Shown here: piece after piece, positions 24,801 to 37,200 of the stretch
Layout of the letters: each line of letters begins with the position of its first letter
Position numbering within the stretch: position 1 is the first letter of the stretch
Assembly: GCA_023374025.1 (NCBI GenBank)
Contig: SIJG01000063.1
Span: 1 to 64,000, forward strand
DNA length: 64,000 bases
From: Heterodera schachtii
Taxonomy: Eukaryota > Nematoda > Chromadorea > Rhabditida > Heteroderidae
Direction of reading: 5' to 3'
Program-made: the position numbers and the translations under genes
Notes under the pieces: model-generated
The model's database searches: none
Told to the model about the DNA's origin: nothing
The model's input: the letters and a program-made list of their open reading frames with translations, nothing else

Positions 24801-27800
24801 CCGCACGGCCCGCGTCACGGCGCCAGTCACCCTTTAAAAAATTTAAATGATTACAGCTAATTGTAAGAGTTAACTTAAAAATGGTTCAAATAGTCCGACT
24901 AACTTTTTGTGCGTCGGGACGCAACACACGGTTACGACTAAAGCGAAGCTCTGGCAATGCGCGAACACCAATCATAATCTTAAAAAATTGTAGGAATATC
25001 AAAAAATAAAATAAATTAAAATTTATAGGTGGGTGATTAAGACAGTGAGCCGTAGCCAAAAAGGTTTTGCAAACTAGTTGAAAATTAAAACAAAGGTTTA
25101 CAATTAAAATAATTAAAATTGGGTAAATGTATTAGTTTTACTGACCCGGTTCGCTTTTGGTCCACAGAAATTCCAAAAGCTTTAAGCACAGGGTTCTGAT
25201 CGTTGAACAGTCCGAGCGCACGAGCACGGTCCCAAATGCGTCGCATGCGCTCATCCGGTTTCATAGAGTTAAACTTGAGCAATTGGTCCATCAAAACTGG
25301 GTCAGTTTTCTCACGATTGACACGCTCAAATGGGAAATTTGTATTGAATTTTTTTTATATAAATGTGTTTATTTGTTGTCTTGGATGAATGCGTTTATTG
25401 GACCATAATAATACCAATTTCCTAAATATGTCTGAAGGTCAATTTCAACTTGGTTTTTCCAACGAAAAATTGTTCTGGGTAAAATATCCGTAAATAAATT
25501 TTTACGTAAAATTGCGAATTTACCTGGTCCTCCATCACTTCCAGCAGCTCCAACGGGAACACCTCAACCTTTCTGCCGGGTGGGACAGTGTCATTCTGAC
25601 AAGAGAGCCGTTTTTATGATTTAAGCCTCGATTAATTAATTATTCCAAATCTCACCGGCATTATGCCGGGCAAATCCACGTATTGCAACTCAATGTTGTA
25701 TTTGCGCAAAAAGAAGGCCGGCATGGACAAGCGCTCGGGCGGACGGCCATTGTCACTGTCCATGTCGATGGTCAACTCACTCACTGGCCTATCGGTCAGA
25801 TTGCCGAGCTCAAATGTGCGAGTGCGACGATAGTTCAACTGTGACAATAAAACATTTCAGTGTATAGTTTTGCATAATTAATATACAAAAGGGAAAGCAG
25901 ATTTTTTTGATAGAAATAAAAATATATAATTTAGCCGTCGCTGATTGTGAGTAAATTTTTTTGAGGGTCCCAGATTCCGAGGCCTTTTTGAAGTATAACT
26001 GTTTTGGACTTCGGTTATCCCATTGTATGAATAATCTTGACCCAAAACAGTACGAAACCTCGACGCGAACATCTTTGATCACCGTCTCGACCTCGGACCA
26101 GTCCTTGGCACTGAAGTCGCGCATCGACGGACGCCCGCCATTGCGACGCTGCGGCAGTATTTCCATGACAGTGTCCACCAAATTCTTTGACTCAAAAAAA
26201 GCCGCAACTTTGGCTAAAAATAGTTGTGATTTGCTTTAGCTTAGGGATTGTTGATGGAATGATTCAGTTCATTCTGATTGTCAGCCCCGCGACATTTCCC
26301 GAAACTTACTGTCCAACACCACAGCCGCTTTCGGCGTTCTGTCGTCATTGCGAACCACACGAACACCCTTGGCGATGCCGGCACGCAAAATCATCCCGTT
26401 GGACACCTTCTCGCGGAACAAATTCGCATTTCGAGCGTCGTCAATTTCTGTGAATCGAATAAATGTTTGCATATTTTTGAAAAGAAATGAAGTAGAAAAT
26501 CGAAAAAATTTCAGTTAAGAAAAATTGCAGTGAGGAAATGATGCCTAAAATTCAAGTATTTTAAATCATTCTTACCGAATAATTTGCCGGCACCAATCTT
26601 CACAAATTGACCGCGGTTAAGCGCAAATTGTGACAAGGCCTTAAAAATGGAGGAAAACGTCGATTTTTATGCCATGCATTAGTAAACAGAACCATTTCAA
26701 AGAACGTTCGAATGGAGCGGTCCTCACGAAAGACCGACTCGCCACTTCTGTACTGCTCAAAGTCGTCCAATGACAGCTCCGGCACCGTCTGATTGCGTGT
26801 AATGCTGATTCTAAAGCGCACATCGGGCATATCGCCACAGCAATACGTCTTTAAAGTAGGGAACAAAATTAGACAAATTCAGCAAAAAAAAAGAGCAGCC
26901 ATTTTAATCACCTGGACATATTCGTTGACGTCCCGTCTCGTAACTTCGATGTTCACATCTTTGATGGGGCAGGAGGTGAACAGCTCCGCCTTGTTGTCGT
27001 ACACCAATTGGTTGTTCCCGTCCATCCCAAAACGATTGGTTTTTTTGTAAGCCACCTTAAATTTGTCGGAATGTGACTTACTCTTGGGATATGACTATTA
27101 TTGCAAATACAAATTAATTGTTAATCGGTTGGTTGCTAATTGTAAGAAAGTTTTGAAAGAAAATAGCAAAGGCCAAAAATTTGAATTGAAAAAACACTGG
27201 TGCTACTTACGGTGAGCAACTCGAAGCAGAGATTGCGGTTCAGCGCTCGCTGGCCACTAAAAAAGACGGTATAAAGTGCTGCAATTAGTAATTTCATAAA
27301 CGGGGGTCACAAAACTCGCAGTAACGAAAACATTGATTTTTCGTAATCCGGTACAAAATCATTTAAATTTGGTAAAGAGATTAATGCCCTTTATGTTTCG
27401 GCTTATTTTTTGTTTTGCTTGTAATCAAAATCCGCATACAATGCCACTTACTCGTCCCTGCCCCTCACGAGGCTTTTCCCCTTGTCCATTTCTCCGTTGC
27501 GCTTCTTCACCGGCATGCGCTCAATGTCAACGTCGTAGAAGTACGCCTTGGAACCCTTTGCCACATTGATGGTCCAAATGGAGCAAACGCCCTGACGCTT
27601 GCGCACCTGCGTCGCCGGAGGTGCGGGCGGAGGAGCGAACTCAAATGGGAAAGAATTAAAATATATATGGATTGTCTTGTCTTCAATTCGGTAATTCCAA
27701 TGCACAGTAGAGTGTATTTACTTTTGACAAGCTCAAGAGTTGAGGCTTTATTGCACTTTTGGCGCCCAATCAATGACCATCTTGAGTGTTAGCTGTTAGT

Positions 27801-28903
27801 TTCCATTCATGGTATCAAACGAGTGTGTGTTAAGTCTATGGAATTTTTTGCAAAAAAGTTTTGGGATGATAGCAGCAACAAAGAATTACATACTCGAAAA
27901 GAAAGAATTTTGGTGAGTATTTGCCTCTTTCTTGCGACTTTAATCTTTAGCTTGGTACCAAGAATGTGAGCTCTTACCAAGTATGGAAAAAGTTATGTCA
28001 AAAAACTGATGGATGGTCCATTGATTGGACGCCTAAAGTTCAATAGAGCGAATTAGGCCGCAACTCAACAGTTGTATCAGTCAGTTTTTAAATTCGAGTT
28101 TAAAACGACGCGATTTGATTGTAAGCAACTCATTGTCTCTGTGTAATGTTTGACTGACAATGAATTCCGTCTTTTAATGGGAATAACAAAACGGAATTAA
28201 GAATTTAATCATTGTGCCACTATAGCGCCAACTCCAATTTATGGCCAATGGATGTCCGAAACCCAAAATTGATGTCAAACCTCGCCAATGTTGCCTCGTT
28301 CAGCCCGCATCGGCGGTGGTCCGCCGCGCTGCTGCTGTTCCGGCGGGAAATAATCGCCACCTCCACTATCGGGCGACGACCGTTCACGGCGAGCCGAGTC
28401 CTGGAACTGCGGGCGACCGCCACCGCCTCCTCCACCTAGGCAAAAAACAAATTGTATGTCCAAAAATAGGGAAATTCGGTATTTTTGGGGGCTTCCTCTT
28501 AATCTAAAGCCATTTCCATTTCAAGACTGAACCCCCAAAGGTAAGACTAACACTTTTTGTATGCAAGATTTTTTAATGTTTTTTTAAATAAATTTATTCC
28601 GAAATCTACCACGGCCACCATAACCACCGCCACCACCTCGGCCTCCTTAACCGACGAATAATCATTGCATTTTTCTACTGGGATGAGTCAAATCATACCG
28701 CCGCCTCCGTAAGCGCGAGGCGCTCCTCCACCTCCACCATATCCTCCGCGAGGCGCTCCTCCGCCTCCCCCTCCTCCGTATCCTGCGCGAGGCGCTCCTC
28801 CGCCTCCTCCATATCCTCCGCCTCCCCCTCCTCCGTATCCTCCGCGAGGCGCTCCTCCGCCACCACCACCATCACGTCTTGGGCCTCCGCCGCGTCCACT
28901 CAT
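21822..28903 (-). CDS. Argonaute, WAGO/CSR-1-like, with intact DDH triad
   Basis: Twenty-eight phase-consistent exons give 1045 residues ending in TAA at 21822-21824. Residues 1-95 are Gly/Arg-rich (MSGRGGGPRRDGG, repeated APRGGYGGGG), as in the CSR-1 long isoform of C. elegans. A linker and N domain follow (FFEM|ALSQFALNRG, KIGAGKLF). The PAZ-like region is about 380-515, the MID region about 600-760 (HVTLEK, NILNKLNMKN), and the PIWI domain about 760-1010. The catalytic Asp-Asp-His is kept: D768 in GYDVNHP, D860 in RDGLSEGQ, H999 in VYQAHELAKRG. This suggests slicing activity, unlike most WAGO proteins. The intron after 22423 needs a GC donor (CAG|GCAAAT), because TAA follows in frame before any GT. 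The role in small-RNA-guided target control is family knowledge; CSR-1 orthology is inference from domain features. Confidence 0.92.
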
Positions 28904-30029
28904 TAAACGATTGATGAAGTTTTAACTTTTTACGAATAAACGCTAAATAGAAGAGCATAAGACAAATGATGAATCAGATAAAGATGTGAAAAGGGCAAGG
29001 GAATCAATCTTATGGGAAAAACGAATGACACGACAAAACAATTTGAAAGGATTAAGAAAAGCACTTCTCTATCCCCACCACCACTTTTGTATATGCAATA
29101 AATTTTTGCTGAGATTAACGTCGATAAACAAAAATTTCACTAGACACACTGACTTTGCATATTGTTTATGTGCTATGGATATCATGTTCATTGATTGCGG
29201 GGCTTTTTATGTAACAACTTTATATTTCAAAAAGCAAACTCATTGCAAAAGCAAATTTAGTTTTGTCAGTCAGTCAATTTTGACATCTACATCTTACAAT
29301 TAACCTTGAACTCAAACAAAAAGTGGAAATTCTAATTTTTCAAGTTTTGATTTCGTTATAAAATTAGGTTAGGGATTCGGAATAATTGGGAAACATTCAT
29401 AAAAGTAATTTCATGCGACAAAATAGTTATTAAAATTCCTAATTGTAAAACTGCAGCTGGAATTTTTCTGCCCAATGTTGCATCCCCTTTTTGTGTTTAT
29501 GCGTCCAAATGCGAGCACATCGCATCGAAATGTGAATGACACATTACAAGTCTCAGCAAAAGCAAAGAAAATTTATTCTCAACACAGGAGAAAGATTGGA
29601 CACGTGCATAAATTAATTGCTCTCAAATATCTATGCATATTCAATCCATAAACCAAATAAATGCGAAAGTGCTGCTGTGAATGAATGATGAATGAACGAA
29701 CGAATAATCTTTTGCTGTCGCCCCTCCCACCCTTTTTGTTTGTTATTTACATTTTGTGTGGAAATGTCGGCTGTGAAGGCAAATCAAATACATTTATAGA
29801 GAGAGGAGGGTAGAGAGGAGTGAGGAAAAATCAATTCCTATTTTGAAAATGCATTGTTTACACAGAAGAGAATTTCTCTTTCTTTCACCCCTCTCTTCGT
29901 GGACAATGGTTTGTCCTTACAATTGGGTGTACGGTAAAATACGGTCGATGCCATTCCTACTTTTTTTCGCCTCTAACATTTGCATCTGCTGGACTGGGCA
30001 AAATCGGAAAAAAAAAGTGAAAAATGGAA

Positions 30030-30215
30030 GGGACAAATATGGCGAAAAAGGAAGATGCAAATTTGTTCGGCAATTCGTCTCAGTGGTCTGTGAGTTAGTC
30101 ACCAAAAATGAAAGGGACAAATATGGCGAAAAAGGAAAGTGCAAATTTGTTCAGCAATTCGTCTCAGTGGTCTGTGAGTTAGTCACCAAAAAGGGGATCC
30201 CAGGTTCGAGTCCTC
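30030..30215 (+). repeat. Duplicated tRNA-like (SINE-like) unit
   Basis: A unit of about 84 bp is repeated (GGGACAAATATGGCG at 30030 and 30115), each copy with GTCTCAGTGGTCTGTGAG, similar to a pol III A box. The second copy is followed by GGTTCGAGTCC, a good B box. A complete cloverleaf cannot be folded, so this looks like a SINE head or decayed tRNA rather than a tRNA gene. Confidence 0.45.
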
Positions 30216-30328
30216 CTTGTGTTGTTTGTAAATTTCAATTCATTTAAAGCAAATAAATTAAAATAAAGAACGACAAAAGAAAAAGCACAAACAGTTGCAG
30301 AACTTATTTAAAATATTTGTATCACTGA

Positions 30329-30692
30329 CGGAACCCGTCAGTTCGGCCCCGCACGGTTCGGCCCCAGCCATGTTTTTGGACTAACTTTTTTCTTTGTCAA
30401 CCAAATCAAACATGGTTGGTATCTTCCGAAAGCTCTTCAGATGCTCTATTAGCCTGCAAATTTCCAAAAAATTTCGTCAATTTTGAACAAATTTATGGCC
30501 AAAAAAGTTGGAAAATCTGGTTTTTTGAGTTCTTCAGGGCATATTTTTTTTGAACCTTTACAAAATTTTTCAAAATTTTGCAGACTAATAGAGGACATTT
30601 ACAGCTTTCAAATGATACGATGACAAATTAAAAAGTTATAAGCGAAAACCCGCTGGGGCCGAAACGTGCTGGGGCCGAACTGACGTAGACCG
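30329..30692. mobile_element. 364-bp palindromic MITE with GTTCGGCCCC words
   Basis: Inverted ends CGGAACCCGTCAGTTCGGCC and CGGTCTACGTCAGTTCGGCC. Exact duplication ATCACTGA (30321-30328 and 30693-30700). The interior carries TCCGAAAGCTC, CTCTATTAGCCTGC and ATGGCCAAAAAAGTT. It shares ends with the element at 3098-3492 except for the word inside the arms. Confidence 0.9.
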
Positions 30693-32201
30693 ATCACTGA
30701 TGCATTTGGCACCCCCACAAATTGTCCAGGCCACGAAATGTCCACAAGAGTAAAAACCTACGAAATGTCCAAAAAATAATAATAATTAAATTTATAAAAT
30801 TCGGAAAAAAAGTCTATAAGTCTATTTTAGGGTTTTCGGAGTCGGTAAACTTATTTTCCGGATTTTTATAAAATTAATTTTTTTTTTTCTGGACATTTCG
30901 TGGTTTTTACCCTTGTGGATATTTCGTGGCCTGGACATTTGGTGGGTCAGCGAGGCAATTTCTATTGACGCATTTTCCGGTCACGCCATAGAAAAATTCA
31001 TGAAAAATTTAAGTATCGAAATCATTCACTTTCGAATTCAATAATCGGCGGTTTTTCAAAATTTCCCCCGGCGGCGTCTATCGGCACCGCCGGACCCCCT
31101 TCTTCCGCAAAAATTTTTTGAAAAAACGCGCCGAAAAAAGTGATGTGAAAATAATCTGAATTTTAAATAATATTCGATCATTTAGTCCAAACCCAAAATG
31201 ATTTATTGTCTGAAATAATTGAAATAAATTTCATTTGAAAATTTTCATTAATTTAATTTAGCTTAAACTTTTGGATTTAATAAATAAAAACAAAATAAAA
31301 ATTTAATTTTGTAATATTTTCACTTGAAATAAAATAAATTTGAATTTTTAACTGTTCTTGGACTTTTTCGCCCCTAAAAATCCGCGCCCTAGTCATGACT
31401 TGAGCTGGGATTTTATTTGAATACCTACTTTTTCCTGGATTCTCCATGCTCTGAATTTTGAGAATTTATAGAAATTTCTTGTAAGAAATTAACATTTATT
31501 TTTGAAATGTACCACTTTAATCGGTAGTTCTTTTTTCAAAAAAGAGTTTAAAAAATAATTTTTAAATTGCTAAAATGTGATTCTAACAATAAGCATATTT
31601 AGGTCATTTTTTGGCATTTTTTGTTCTATTTTTTTCCAAAAATAACCTTTTGATTAATTACGTATACATATTGATATTTATTTCTGCTTTTTTGTACATA
31701 TTTCTAAATATTTCTATGTTATTTTGTTACATAACATTCTCAGCCCTAGTTATGACACTTTTATGGCGTGGGTGCCTCAGAACCCCAAAATTCACGTAAA
31801 ATATTTAAGTGTCGAAATCAATCACTGTTGAATTCAATAATTGGTTGATGGTTCCGTTTTGTTCAACACTTAAACTCATTAGAATTAATTATAAACACAA
31901 AAATCCCAAGCAAAAATTTATGCAGAAAATGACAGCCAAAGTCCAAAAAGTGTGTTACAGAAAAAGCATGCATAAAACAATATGAATAAAGAAATTTCCA
32001 AATCATATAAAAATAGAGCCCGGATAGGGTTTTCTGCTCTGATTTGTGAGACCCAACTTTCCTGTCCTGGGCTCTAATAAAGAAATCATGAAAGAGTGAT
32101 TAAAATTTAAAAATGAATATATGTATCAGTTCACAAAGGTCCCAATAATTCGAACTTGACATAAAATTTAAACACTGGTGTCCATCCATTTTGAATATTA
32201 G

Positions 32202-32785
32202 TAGAGACCGGATTTTTCAGCATCAAAAAAAAGATAATTAAGCACTTAATTCAGCATCAAAAAAATGCTTAATTCAGCACGAAATCAGCATGAAATGGCA
32301 AAATAAGCACAAAAATCGGAAAAAAAAACATAAAAATTTAATGATTATTAGGCAAAAGTTAACAAAAATTCTCAATTTTTCTTTTCACACTGAATTTAAT
32401 ATTTTCTAAGAAAAAATTGACATTTTAAATCAATTTTCCATTAGAAAAATTTTTTGTGAGGGTGAATTTTTGAGAAAAATTATCCATTTTAGGGGTGTAT
32501 TTTTAAAAAAAAATTTTAGGGTCGATTCTTAGGGGTGAATTTTTCGTTTTTTTTTGCTGGGAGACGGTATTTTAGTGAAAATTTACAAAAACGCCAATTA
32601 AGCACAAAAACAAGCACGTAAATGCTAAATTCAGCACAAAAATTACATGCTCAGCATTAAGAACGAAAATACAAATTTAAGCAAAATCAGCATAAAAAAC
32701 CAAGTTAGAAATGCATTTTTCATGCTTATTAGCACGCCCCAAGTTAGCAAAAAATTTCAGCAAATGCTGCAAAATCCGGTCTCTA
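32202..32785. mobile_element. hAT-type MITE, longer relative of 84-391
   Basis: Ends TAGAGACCGGATTTT inverted, interior rich in TCAGCA and AAGCAC words. The flanking octamers AATATTAG and ATTATATG agree at only five of eight bases, so the target duplication has decayed or one end was replaced. Confidence 0.82.
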
Positions 32786-33364
32786 ATTATATGATAAATA
32801 TTGAGAAAAAGTTCGAATTACGGTGGCTATCAAAATTTGAATACATAAAATGCAATAACAATGGGATGGAATTTGTATGGTCTTAGATTTTTGTACGTAA
32901 ATATTATTGAATGAGAAGCCTCATAAAAATAGCATTTTCATTCTGATTTCCAAGGACATTACGGAAAAAGTCAGATTTTGTGATTTTGAGACAATTGGTG
33001 ACTACCATTTTTTTACTTTTCACAGCGCTTTTTTTGCGGCGCGCTTTTTGCAAAAAATCTCGAATAGGGGAGGGGATCCGGCTGTGCCAAAAGACGACGC
33101 CGGGAAATGACGCTTTTTGGCTGGGTTAACCAAATTTTAAAAACAAATATGTAGAAAGATATATTTCGGCGGTGCCGATAAGCCGATAGGCGCCGACGGG
33201 AAAAAACAGCTGGAATTATTGTGCGAATCTTGAATTCAAGGATATTTTTAAATTTTCAAGTAAGAGGGGCCAATTTTCAGGACGTCCTTGCCATTCAAGG
33301 ACGAAACCGAACTCTGCACTAATCAAAAATGTGTAAGTCTAAAAATTCCATCCCTTCTCCATAC

Positions 33365-34192
33365 CAGGGCTGGACGTAACTGACTTTCAATTACGGAAAT
33401 CCGTAACCCGTAATTACGGCGATTTTTTCAAATACGAGTACCCATAATCCGTCATTACGGAGGTCAAAAAAGGCCCTAATTTGCCGTAATACGTAATCCG
33501 TAATTTTCATTTTTTTAATTTTCAATATAAATATTTAAAAAATCCAATCTAAAAACTGTTTAAAAGTAAATTAGAATCAGAATAAACGCTTTGCATGATT
33601 TTCTGAGGCGAAAACTCCCAAAATATGGGCCAAAATCGGGAGAAAAACGGCAAAAATAGGGGGAAAATGGCAAATTTAGACCTGTGGTCGAAATTTTAAA
33701 TTTTTTCATTGGTTTTCAATAATATAACCCTTTTAGAAGCACTTTTAAAATCAAATTAAAAAATGGGCCGAGTCTGGCGGTGGCGAAAGGCAATGACTAA
33801 ATTTTGCAATTTTGAATTAATATTTAAGAAGAATTTGGAGTTTTTTTTGGGGGGGGGGGGTGCCGATAGGCGCCGCCGAGGAAAAATTTCAGAATTTTTA
33901 ACGATTTTTGTTAAAAATAGCCAAATTTTTCAGGCATTTCCCTCTTTTTCCCCTTGCTATCCCCCCCCTTCATATATGTTAATTAATAAAAAAAATTTCC
34001 AACAATAAGCCAGATGAATCGAAATACGGGTAGCCTTTTGAATAAAAATAGAAAAAATGCTATAGGAAAAAACTTACAAGAAATCGTCTCGAAAAATAAT
34101 CCAATTGTCCCAGTTACGGATCAAAATTACGGAAAAATCCCAAAAACGCCGTAATTTCCGTAACACGTAATCCGTAATTACGTCCAGCCCTG
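33365..34192. mobile_element. 828-bp hAT-type element with TCCGTAATTACGG words
   Basis: Ends CAGGGCTGGACGTAA inverted. Flanks CTCCATAC and CTACATAC match at seven of eight. Both arms repeat TCCGTAAT/ATTACGG. The middle holds a GCCGATAGGCGCCGCC motif near 33868. No transposase frame. Confidence 0.85.
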
Positions 34193-34239
34193 CTACATAC
34201 TCTCTAACAACATGCACAAATGTTGTTCATATGTATCAA

Positions 34240-37200
34240 TCAGCCACCAAAAACAATAAGTAAATACAGAAACCAAATCGCACAAAAAAATGCATCACCT
34301 GTAAGCAATAAGCAAAAAAGTGAAAGAGTCAGGTAACTGAGCGAACCACCAACAACAATCACAGTTATGGATATTGGATCAGCAACGCGCTTACGACGAC
34401 GAAGGTGCGAATCCTTTTTTTGATTATGATGCTGATCATCAGCACCAGCATCCTGAGACTGCTCAAGGATATGTTGAAGATCACGATACTTAAATAATTT
34501 TTTAAAATATTCGTCACTTCAGGGTGGAAAGTGGCCTGAACTGATGGAAGTGAGTTAGGCTAATTCAAAACTTGACATGAAGATATCAAAAATTTTCAGA
34601 ATTTAGTAATATTCAAGAAGAAACAAAAAATTTTGATAAGAAAATTTCAAGAAAAAAATTTTAAAAGATGTTATATGGAAAATTTCAATCGTACAAATTC
34701 TTAGACTAAGCATTAGGCTTTGGCTTAAGCCTAGGCTTAGGCTTTTTTTTGAAAGTTTATATTGCATTAAGCCATTAATCAAAAAAACAGCTGAAAAATT
34801 TCATTAAAAATTTTGAGATTTTTTGAAAATTTTAAATTTCCAAGATATTTGTTCAAAATTTCTTAAAGAACTACATACCCATTCTTCCATTATCACAATG
34901 TCCTTGGCTTCAAGTTTTTCATTGGAAATGAATTTTGTGCAGACGATGAACAATGGCATTGTGCGCACCTCGTCAAATACTTTCAAATCAAAAATATTTT
35001 TCATCAAAATCTGACAACTTTTGCACGAGGAAGCAGTGAGAGTTTGGTTAAAAGCCTCCAATTGTTCGGTGTTTGTTGAAAGCGGCTTCATAAAGTCGAT
35101 CAATAATTCTAGAAAAATAATTTATAATACAAAATGGAAAGTTGAAAATTTAAAATTAAATATTAAATAATTTTAAGCTTTCTTATTAAGGTGCCCTGTT
35201 TTAGGTTCTGTTGGGCTGGATTTTATTTATTCTTCAAAAATTCATTTAAGTATTTATTCAGAATTTTGAGATCTGAGTGTTTAATGTTTACGCGTCTGGG
35301 CATCGACAGACTAATAATTCCCAAATAAAATCCCACTTTAAGTGTTTTTGATTCTTTAATTAGTTGATACCAGTAAATCCATTATGCTTTTTCTGATTGT
35401 AAATGAAGCAAATTTTTTTTGCAAAGAATTCAGCATTGCCAAAGTTTTCTTCTTCCATTTTGTCTGCATCCATTAGCTTTTTTAAGCTGTTTTTTGAATA
35501 ATTTTTTTCGGCTTCGATTTTCTCCCCTTTTTTGGCCATTTTTTTCTCTCGTTTCTCCAATTTTTCACACCAACGTTTCATTGCTTTCCCCGACGCTTTG
35601 TTCACTTTTTCTATAATATGCTTCTGTTGCTCTCTATTCATCGGTTTAGTTAGAAAAAGTTCAATTTTGGCAATTTGAGTGGTCGAAAGAATTGCTAAAT
35701 TTTGAGGCTTAACAACGCCAGAGTTTCCATTATAACCATTGGGTTCCAAAATTTCCAAAAGATGATTTAAGAGATTCGCAGTGGTGGAAAGAGCATTCTG
35801 AAAATGAAAAACTAACAGGGATTAGGACCAGGATGAGCAGCAAAAAAGATGGCAAGAGCACCCCCCCCCCCAAAATGGCAAATGCCATCAAAAGTTGGTA
35901 AAATCGCCATTCCCGGGTTTGTCGGGAAACGCACTGTACCGGTTTTACGGTTTCAAAAGGTTTCATTTTAAGCAATGGATTAACTATAGATTAGCAAATA
36001 TTTTGCTTTAAAAATTTAATCTCTAGTTTTCATGGGCCCCGTGATTACATAATTTGGACAGACAAAAGAGCCAGAATTGATGCAATTCTGACCTTTCATT
36101 AAATTATTCCTAAACGCATGCTCAAATTCTTGCTTGCCTTATGTTTGTCATCCTCTTTGTTCTTCTGCCGTCGATCAGTGCCATCATTGGCCACAGTTTT
36201 TTGTCCATCAATGGCACAGATGCCGAATTCCCTGCTAACAATTTTGTGCAGATCAATGTTTGCCCGGGTTGCGATCAGAACGCTCAGTTCGGCATAGTTC
36301 TTCTTCCTTAGCGCCCGTTGCAATTTGCTTTGGTAGTAAAATAGGCGCGAATTGTCTGCCCACAGATTGGCTACTACCAACATTCGCTTCAGCTCATCAA
36401 AATATTTCTGACTGCTTTCATCGGCGAACACGTGGTTGATGATCACGGAACACTTTTCAGACCAAACGGAGGCGACTTGCGCACTGACCACTGTGTCGGG
36501 CTCGAAATTCACCAAAATCTTCTTGGCAAGCCCGTACATGTTTTCTATGTGTTTGTCGGTCTCCAAATGCTCATCGCGCTCATTTGAAGAATCGTTTAAC
36601 GTCTTCCAATGCCCACAAATTGTTCCTAGCTTTTTGATCATATCCTTTAAAAATTACTATTGGAAAAATCCTTTATTTAATGTAGACATTGGAATTTTAT
36701 TGGTTAAATTTTTCGAATGAATTTTATAATGGTGTTTATAACACCCAAATCATAAGGTAAATAATTGCCAAAAGAACGTGGGTACCACTTGATGTATAAC
36801 CCAACAAATCGTGGGTTTGTTTTAGAGTTTTAGAGCACGGACGGGACCGGGGCCCCGCCGGGATTTTGGCCTTAAAAATAAAAACAAAGAAAATAGGCTC
36901 TAAAAACTCGAAAGTAGCTCAACACCCCCCCCCCCCCAAAAAAAACATGTTTTTCGTGCATTTCAAGCCACTGGAAGCTCAGAAAAAAGCTAAAACCTAA
37001 AAATATTTAAATTTAGGGGGGTGTATTTTACGTAAGTTTTGGGCAAAACGCCATGCTTTTTCGGCTCTAAAAATAAAAAGCTAGAAAATAGGCACTAATA
37101 ACTCGAAAAGTAGCTTTACAACCACCAAAAATACCTGTACTTACTTCAATTTCTGCTCTTTTATTCAAGCTTTCAAGCCGATCACCCAAAATTTCTCGGA

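Larger units (their letters stand above)
28904..34239. other. Gene-poor stretch rich in repeats
   Basis: From the Argonaute start to the next gene I see no phase-consistent exon chain. It holds the tRNA-like repeat near 30030-30215, MITEs at 30329-30692, 32202-32785 and 33365-34192, an inverted CACGAAATGTCC-type element at about 30720-30950 and GGCGGCG hairpin motifs near 31070 and 33170. The Argonaute promoter should lie just above 28903; no TATA box is obvious. Confidence 0.5.

Noticed and set aside
26640..26700. A fourth GC-donor intron in the Argonaute (AAT|GCATGG)
   Set aside because: A GT donor slightly upstream (ATG|GTTCTG) keeps frame and gives FFEMALSQFALN, a better match to Argonautes.
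29843..30247. 134-residue open frame
   Set aside because: It runs through the duplicated tRNA-like unit, and the internal protein repeat only reflects that DNA duplication.
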